Shown here: positions 7,919 to 11,308 of the stretch, in pieces
How positions within the stretch are numbered: the stretch's first letter is position 1
Layout of the letters: each line of letters begins with the position of its first letter
Assembly (NCBI GenBank): GCA_045635565.1
Contig: JAZTVX010000011.1
Span: forward strand, 1-11,308
Direction: 5' to 3'
From: RGIG4140 sp045635565
Lineage (GTDB): Bacteria; Pseudomonadota; Alphaproteobacteria; CAAHEQ01; UBA3637
DNA length: 11,308 nucleotides
Notes under the pieces: model-generated
What the model saw: the letters and a program-made list of their open reading frames with translations, nothing else
Databases searched by the model: none
Told to the model about the DNA's origin: nothing
Position numbers and translations under genes: made by a program

Positions 7919-8908
7919 ATGAAAATGAATATAGCCGTTATCGGTGGCGGAGCATGGGGTACGGCATTGGCAATGACAGCATCAAAAGCCGGTAACAATG
8001 TCCGTTTGTGGGCAAGAGAACCGGAAGTTGTTGAACAAATTAACCAGACACATGAAACGCCCTTTTTGCCAAATGCCGTTTTGCCGACGGACATTGAAGC
8101 CACGAACGACATGCGTGATACATTGCAGTGGGCAGATTGTATTTTAATGGTTGTACCTGCACAATTTACCCGTTCTGTTTTTGAACAAATGATTCCTCAT
8201 CTAAAAACGACGACACCGATTGTGTTGTGTGCCAAAGGCATTGAATTAAGCAGTGGTTTATTGATGAGCGAAGTCATACAGGAAATTCGTCCGCAAACAC
8301 CTTTGGTTGTGCTGTCAGGACCCGGATTTGCTGCCGAAGTTGCCAAAGAACAACCAACAGCCGTTACGATTGCATCTGAATCGCAAATGATGGCAGATAG
8401 GGTTTGCCGTTTAATGAAAACGGCATATTTTCGTCCATATTCGGCAACAGATATCATCACGCCGGAAGTTTGTGGTGCAATGAAAAATGTTTTAGCAATT
8501 GCATCTGGTATTTCGGATGGATGTGGTTTTGGTGATAATACGCGTGCTGCATTATTGACTCGGGGATTGGCTGAAATGTCGCGTTTTGCCGTTGCCATTG
8601 GGGGCAAAAAAGATAGTGTTTTAGGATTAGCCGGTTTTGGTGATTTGATGTTAACGGCTAACAGCAAACAATCTCGCAATTATTCATTTGGATTTGATGT
8701 CGGTCAAGCAGGGGAGGCCAAATCCGTTTTAGCAAATTGCACAAAGACGGTGGAAGGTGTTGCAACAGCATCTTCTATCATGAAACGGGCGAGAGAACTC
8801 AATGTTGAATTGCCGATATGTTCTGCTGTGGAACATATCATTTACCACGGACAACCGATTAAAGAGGTTTTAAAACAACTACTAAACAGACCCTTGCGTG
8901 CTGAATAG
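7919..8908 (+). CDS. gpsA: Glycerol-3-phosphate dehydrogenase [NAD(P)+]
   Basis: The 329-residue cytoplasmic enzyme reduces dihydroxyacetone phosphate to sn-glycerol-3-phosphate, the backbone precursor of phospholipids. The N-terminal Rossmann fold has IAVIGGGAWGTALA (GxGxxG, about 8-13). Further family motifs are VVPAQ, CAKGIE (K106), LSGPGFAAEVA, the catalytic lysine segment CGAMKNVLAIASGISDG (K189), GDNTRAALLTRGLAEM, and GLAGFGDLMLTANSKQSRN. The C-terminal EGVATA and LPICSAVEHI segments complete a full-length protein with nothing missing. It follows aas by 13 bp with a ribosome binding site overlapping the aas stop, and a hairpin terminator starts 25 bp after its TAG. Its placement with a lysophospholipid acyltransferase makes a coherent membrane-lipid operon. 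Confidence 0.97.
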   Translation: MKMNIAVIGGGAWGTALAMTASKAGNNVRLWAREPEVVEQINQTHETPFLPNAVLPTDIEATNDMRDTLQWADCILMVVPAQFTRSVFEQMIPHLKTTTPIVLCAKGIELSSGLLMSEVIQEIRPQTPLVVLSGPGFAAEVAKEQPTAVTIASESQMMADRVCRLMKTAYFRPYSATDIITPEVCGAMKNVLAIASGISDGCGFGDNTRAALLTRGLAEMSRFAVAIGGKKDSVLGLAGFGDLMLTANSKQSRNYSFGFDVGQAGEAKSVLANCTKTVEGVATASSIMKRARELNVELPICSAVEHIIYHGQPIKEVLKQLLNRPLRAE

Positions 8909-8933
8909 TATGATTGTTTTGAAAAATGATGAA

Positions 8934-8965
8934 AACACCTTCGAATTTACCTGTTCGGAGGTGTT
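8934..8965. terminator. Terminator hairpin after gpsA, possibly bidirectional
   Basis: AACACCTTCGAA (8934-8945) pairs with TTCGGAGGTGTT (8954-8965): 12 bp including one G-U, with an 8-nt loop. It starts 25 bp after the gpsA stop. The T-tract on the plus side is poor (ATTGTTAT); on the minus side the hairpin is followed by TTTTCATCATTTTT, so it may also end the convergent Cys-rich gene about 100 bp past its stop. Confidence 0.65.
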
Positions 8966-8997
8966 ATTGTTATGAATAAACGACACTTAACGTAATA

Positions 8998-9036
8998 TGA
9001 TATCCCCTCGGGTATATTTCGGAGGATACCATATCA
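8998..9036. other. Imperfect stem-loop downstream of the Cys-rich gene
   Basis: TGATAT (8998-9003) can pair with ATATCA (9031-9036), and inside it CCTC (9006-9009) with GAGG (9022-9025). An alternative is GGTAT/ATACC (9011-9015 with 9026-9030). Neither side carries a T-run, so it is not a classical terminator. It could be a 3'-end structure of the minus-strand transcript or chance. Confidence 0.25.
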
Positions 9037-9063
9037 CGATATATCAAATGTACCAACATGCAA

Positions 9064-11308
9064 TTATCCCTTACGGCACATAATTTTATCTCCTGTTGTT
9101 TCGACATAACGGTCACTGCATTGTGTACATAAATTTCGGGCATCTTGCGAGTTAGGAATTTCGGTATCATTGGCTGTGCATGACAGTCGTTGACCTGACA
9201 GGTTGATAAAATGTTCCGTTTCTGTTGCCGTTTGTGAACAATACCAATTAGTCACCCCATTATTTTGTTTTGAAAAAGCAATACGACCACTTTCGCGACA
9301 TAACGTTTTGGATTGTTCATCACTGCCGATGGTACCGTAATCATTACTGCCCGTGTAACATTTACCGTCCGTTTTTTGGAACTCGCCGACAACACATTTT
9401 TTCACGCAATAGGCTTTTAAATTGTTTTCGTCCGCAGTTCCTATTTTCATCACACGCTTACCGTCGCAAGAGGTACAATTATCTTCCGTTGCAACACCCA
9501 AAGGGATTTCCGTACGGGCTGTTGTCGTTGTACAGGATATACATTCAAAATCAATATTTGCAAATGTTACTCCTCCATCACAAAGACCATAACTGCAATA
9601 AAAATTGCCATTATAATTTCTATTACCGCAATGAGCACATTGTTGTTTTGCAAACGTGTTATTGTGATAATTATTTTTACCGACAGTGATTGTATCAGGA
9701 ATATTACATGATTTACAATTCCCAGTGATATCTCGAAACATTTTATTGGCAGAATCATCATAGGCAGCATGATGTGAATTACCAATATCATTACAAACAC
9801 CACTTACCCCCGGATTCACATGAATACAATACGGTATCATCTGGTTTCCAGCGGGATTCATGGCAATATATGCGATTCTTTGTGATTTACAATTTCGATA
9901 ACATTCTGTTTCTGATACACTATTGTAGGCAACGGGGTCATTACATTGTTTACAGTTACCCTCTTTATCTCGAAAACCGTTGTCACATGCTTCATATTTT
10001 GTGCATAGTCTGTCACCGGATATCCGCATGGGTGTTTGTCCTTCCACATTACAGGAATTGCATTCAATATCGTTATATTTTGCTTTTTTCATCGCAAATG
10101 ATGTTACATTGGCACCGCCATACCCTGTTTTCCAAACCATTTCAATTGAATAGTCTGTACTACATTTGTAGCAGGTACGACCTAAATCTTGAAACATTTT
10201 GTTGCCGTTTGCATCATACTCATTACATTTAGGACGACATACATTAACATTTACGTTATAAGATGTATTATGATACCCCTTTAAAAGTTCTCGACCGGTA
10301 TGATTTCCGGTCGTATCATTGATGACAACACCGGCACATTTTTTCTCACATCCTGAATCGGCTTCATCTAATACCTGTACAACTTTTGGTTCCGTGCAAT
10401 CATAACATTTTCCATCAATACCCCGAAATTGCGTATCCGTACAAATGGCTTTTTTAACACACTTTGTATCATTTACTTCACGACCACATTTTTCACACAA
10501 ATCATGTAATGCCGTATCATAACCGATATCTACGGATGTTGTCACTGAACAATTATAACACTTGGCATCTACGCCTTGAAATTGACGTGTACATGTATCA
10601 GGATTGTCGCAATCAGTCACATCTGAGGGCTGTTGACAAACGGGAAAACAGGCCGTATGATCTTGAGTGACTCCATATTGAATCCACCATCTTTTTGTTG
10701 TTGGTGTATCGGGACAGGCTTCACAAGATGATTTTCGTAATGCCACCATTTCAGATGAAGAAGAATGGACATATGATATCATATGAGGTTCAATAGAATG
10801 GTCACACGGTTGACAAACAGAACCGCTCGCAGGAACGGGATAATAATATTCGTTTGGAGCACAAGAACGGATATTTGTACAAATCCTCTGATCGTAAACA
10901 TAACCCACCCAATAATGTTGAGAAGAACAGGCTAAACATTTTGACTTTTCTATATCTGTATTAACCAAAAAAGATTTATCTGGGTTATCTGTACACATAT
11001 GGCACGTTGTGCTGGTATCGGCAAAACTGATACCACTGGTACATATGATTGAACAATATATTTTTTCGCTATTTCCTTCAACCCGTCGGCTATTCGGACA
11101 AGCCAAACATAACTCTTTTCCCGTGCCTGTATCATTCATAAACGTTTCATCGGATTTAATCAGCACGTTAGCCGGATAATCGCACGGAATACACGCCCCG
11201 TTTTGGGAACGAAATTCGCCTTCGGCACATGTTTCTTCAACCGTTACACAAACCTGACTTTCCCCTGTTTCTTCGTTATATTCCGAACAAATTTGATTAT
11301 TGGCACAA
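9064..11308 (-). CDS. Giant Cys-rich tandem-repeat protein (5' partial)
   Basis: The frame is open from the right edge to TAA 9064-9066, so the N-terminus lies outside the window. The GTG at 11164-11166 is an internal valine: 47 further codons upstream continue the same pattern with 6 more cysteines. In all, 747 visible residues contain 67 cysteines. They fall into about ten tandem units of 50-90 residues, each with three cysteine pairs: CxxC usually preceded by F[RQ]x..G (for example FRGIDGKCYDC), then Cx2-3C, then Cx3-11C. The next-to-last unit keeps only one cysteine of each pair, and a ~45-residue cap ends in MCRKG. No transmembrane segment is visible in this part. I do not recognise the family. 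The layout superficially recalls furin-like/growth-factor-receptor or protozoan CxxC surface proteins, which is analogy only. An exported, disulfide-rich surface protein is the likeliest reading; metal binding is an alternative. A paralogue ends at 151. Confidence 0.85.
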   Translation of the reverse strand, partial: CANNQICSEYNEETGESQVCVTVEETCAEGEFRSQNGACIPCDYPANVLIKSDETFMNDTGTGKELCLACPNSRRVEGNSEKIYCSIICTSGISFADTSTTCHMCTDNPDKSFLVNTDIEKSKCLACSSQHYWVGYVYDQRICTNIRSCAPNEYYYPVPASGSVCQPCDHSIEPHMISYVHSSSSEMVALRKSSCEACPDTPTTKRWWIQYGVTQDHTACFPVCQQPSDVTDCDNPDTCTRQFQGVDAKCYNCSVTTSVDIGYDTALHDLCEKCGREVNDTKCVKKAICTDTQFRGIDGKCYDCTEPKVVQVLDEADSGCEKKCAGVVINDTTGNHTGRELLKGYHNTSYNVNVNVCRPKCNEYDANGNKMFQDLGRTCYKCSTDYSIEMVWKTGYGGANVTSFAMKKAKYNDIECNSCNVEGQTPMRISGDRLCTKYEACDNGFRDKEGNCKQCNDPVAYNSVSETECYRNCKSQRIAYIAMNPAGNQMIPYCIHVNPGVSGVCNDIGNSHHAAYDDSANKMFRDITGNCKSCNIPDTITVGKNNYHNNTFAKQQCAHCGNRNYNGNFYCSYGLCDGGVTFANIDFECISCTTTTARTEIPLGVATEDNCTSCDGKRVMKIGTADENNLKAYCVKKCVVGEFQKTDGKCYTGSNDYGTIGSDEQSKTLCRESGRIAFSKQNNGVTNWYCSQTATETEHFINLSGQRLSCTANDTEIPNSQDARNLCTQCSDRYVETTGDKIMCRKG
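9217..11308 (-). repeat. Array of about ten diverged six-cysteine units
   Basis: Protein-level repeats, too diverged to be DNA repeats. The first CxxC of successive units, in transcript order, reads ACIPC, TCHMC, VCQPC, KCYNC, KCYDC, TCYKC, NCKQC, NCKSC, ECISC and a broken KCYTG. The second pair reads LCLAC, KCLAC, SCEAC, LCEKC, GCEKKC, ECNSC, ECYRNC, QCAHC, NCTSC and a broken LCRES. The third reads YCSIIC, ICTNIRSC, ACFPVC, KCVKKAIC, VCRPKC, LCTKYEAC, YC(x10)C, YCSYGLC, YCVKKC and a broken YCSQ. The third unit carries one extra pair (DCDNPDTC). The degenerate unit covers about 9217-9393; the terminal cap is 9067-9216. Confidence 0.8.

Noticed and set aside
7624..8112. 162-codon open frame on the minus strand
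   Set aside because: It overlaps the aas 3' end and gpsA 5' end antisense; both of those are strongly supported and the antisense translation has no recognisable domain.
9270..10232. Plus-strand open frames of 139 and 152 codons antisense to the Cys-rich gene
   Set aside because: They are His/Tyr/Arg-rich translations that mirror the Cys/Asn/Thr codons of the real gene; no ribosome binding site or domain supports them.
10770..10785. Perfect 16-bp palindrome CATATGATATCATATG inside the Cys-rich gene
   Set aside because: It is AT-rich, lies within coding sequence and has no partner site; most likely chance from His-Met-Ile-Ser-Tyr codons.
11164..11166. GTG as a start codon for the long Cys-rich gene
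   Set aside because: The frame stays open for 47 codons upstream to the window edge, with the same cysteine pattern (including ACIPC), so this is an internal valine.
9064..11308. CRISPR-like or DNA-level tandem array in the regularly spaced region
   Set aside because: The periodicity exists only in the protein cysteine pattern; the DNA of the units is diverged and the frame is open throughout.

Overview
The window looks like a chromosomal segment of an AT-rich alphaproteobacterium. The best taxonomic clues are the ribosomal protein L31, which is the zinc-free, WTG-containing form typical of Alphaproteobacteria, and a PAS protein of the DivL-like alphaproteobacterial type. A three-domain MFS-PlsC-AMP-ligase fusion is consistent with this. 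From memory only, large Cys-rich repeat proteins beside compact AT-rich housekeeping blocks resemble the uncultured gut alphaproteobacteria (RF32-type); this is not proven here.

Layout. At the left edge (1-151, + strand) is the 3' end of a Cys-rich gene, followed by a strong terminator hairpin and a second, bidirectional terminator. The latter also closes a block read on the minus strand: a Q/P-rich lipoprotein gene (4223-3336), comM (3314-1803), a membrane-anchored PAS-domain gene without a kinase domain (1762-644), and rpmE (540-322), which has its own promoter. The first three are separated by only 21 and 40 bp and probably share a transcript. A 256-bp divergent spacer (4224-4479) separates this block from a plus-strand pair, aas (4480-7905) and gpsA (7919-8908), only 13 bp apart. 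A hairpin terminator at 8934-8965 follows. From 9064 to the right edge a very long Cys-rich gene is read on the minus strand; it has no start in the window and runs off the edge.

How the genes work together. GpsA supplies sn-glycerol-3-phosphate for phospholipids, and the fused Aas protein is expected to flip and re-acylate lysophospholipids, so this pair is a coherent membrane-lipid unit. ComM is a DNA branch-migration helicase known from natural transformation. The lipoprotein and PAS protein next to it have no established link with it.

The most unusual content is the Cys-rich protein on the right: at least 747 residues with 67 cysteines, built from about ten tandem units that each carry three cysteine pairs. 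The fragment at the left edge ends in a recognisable homologue of its C-terminal cap. Two members of one Cys-rich family therefore flank the housekeeping block in convergent orientation.
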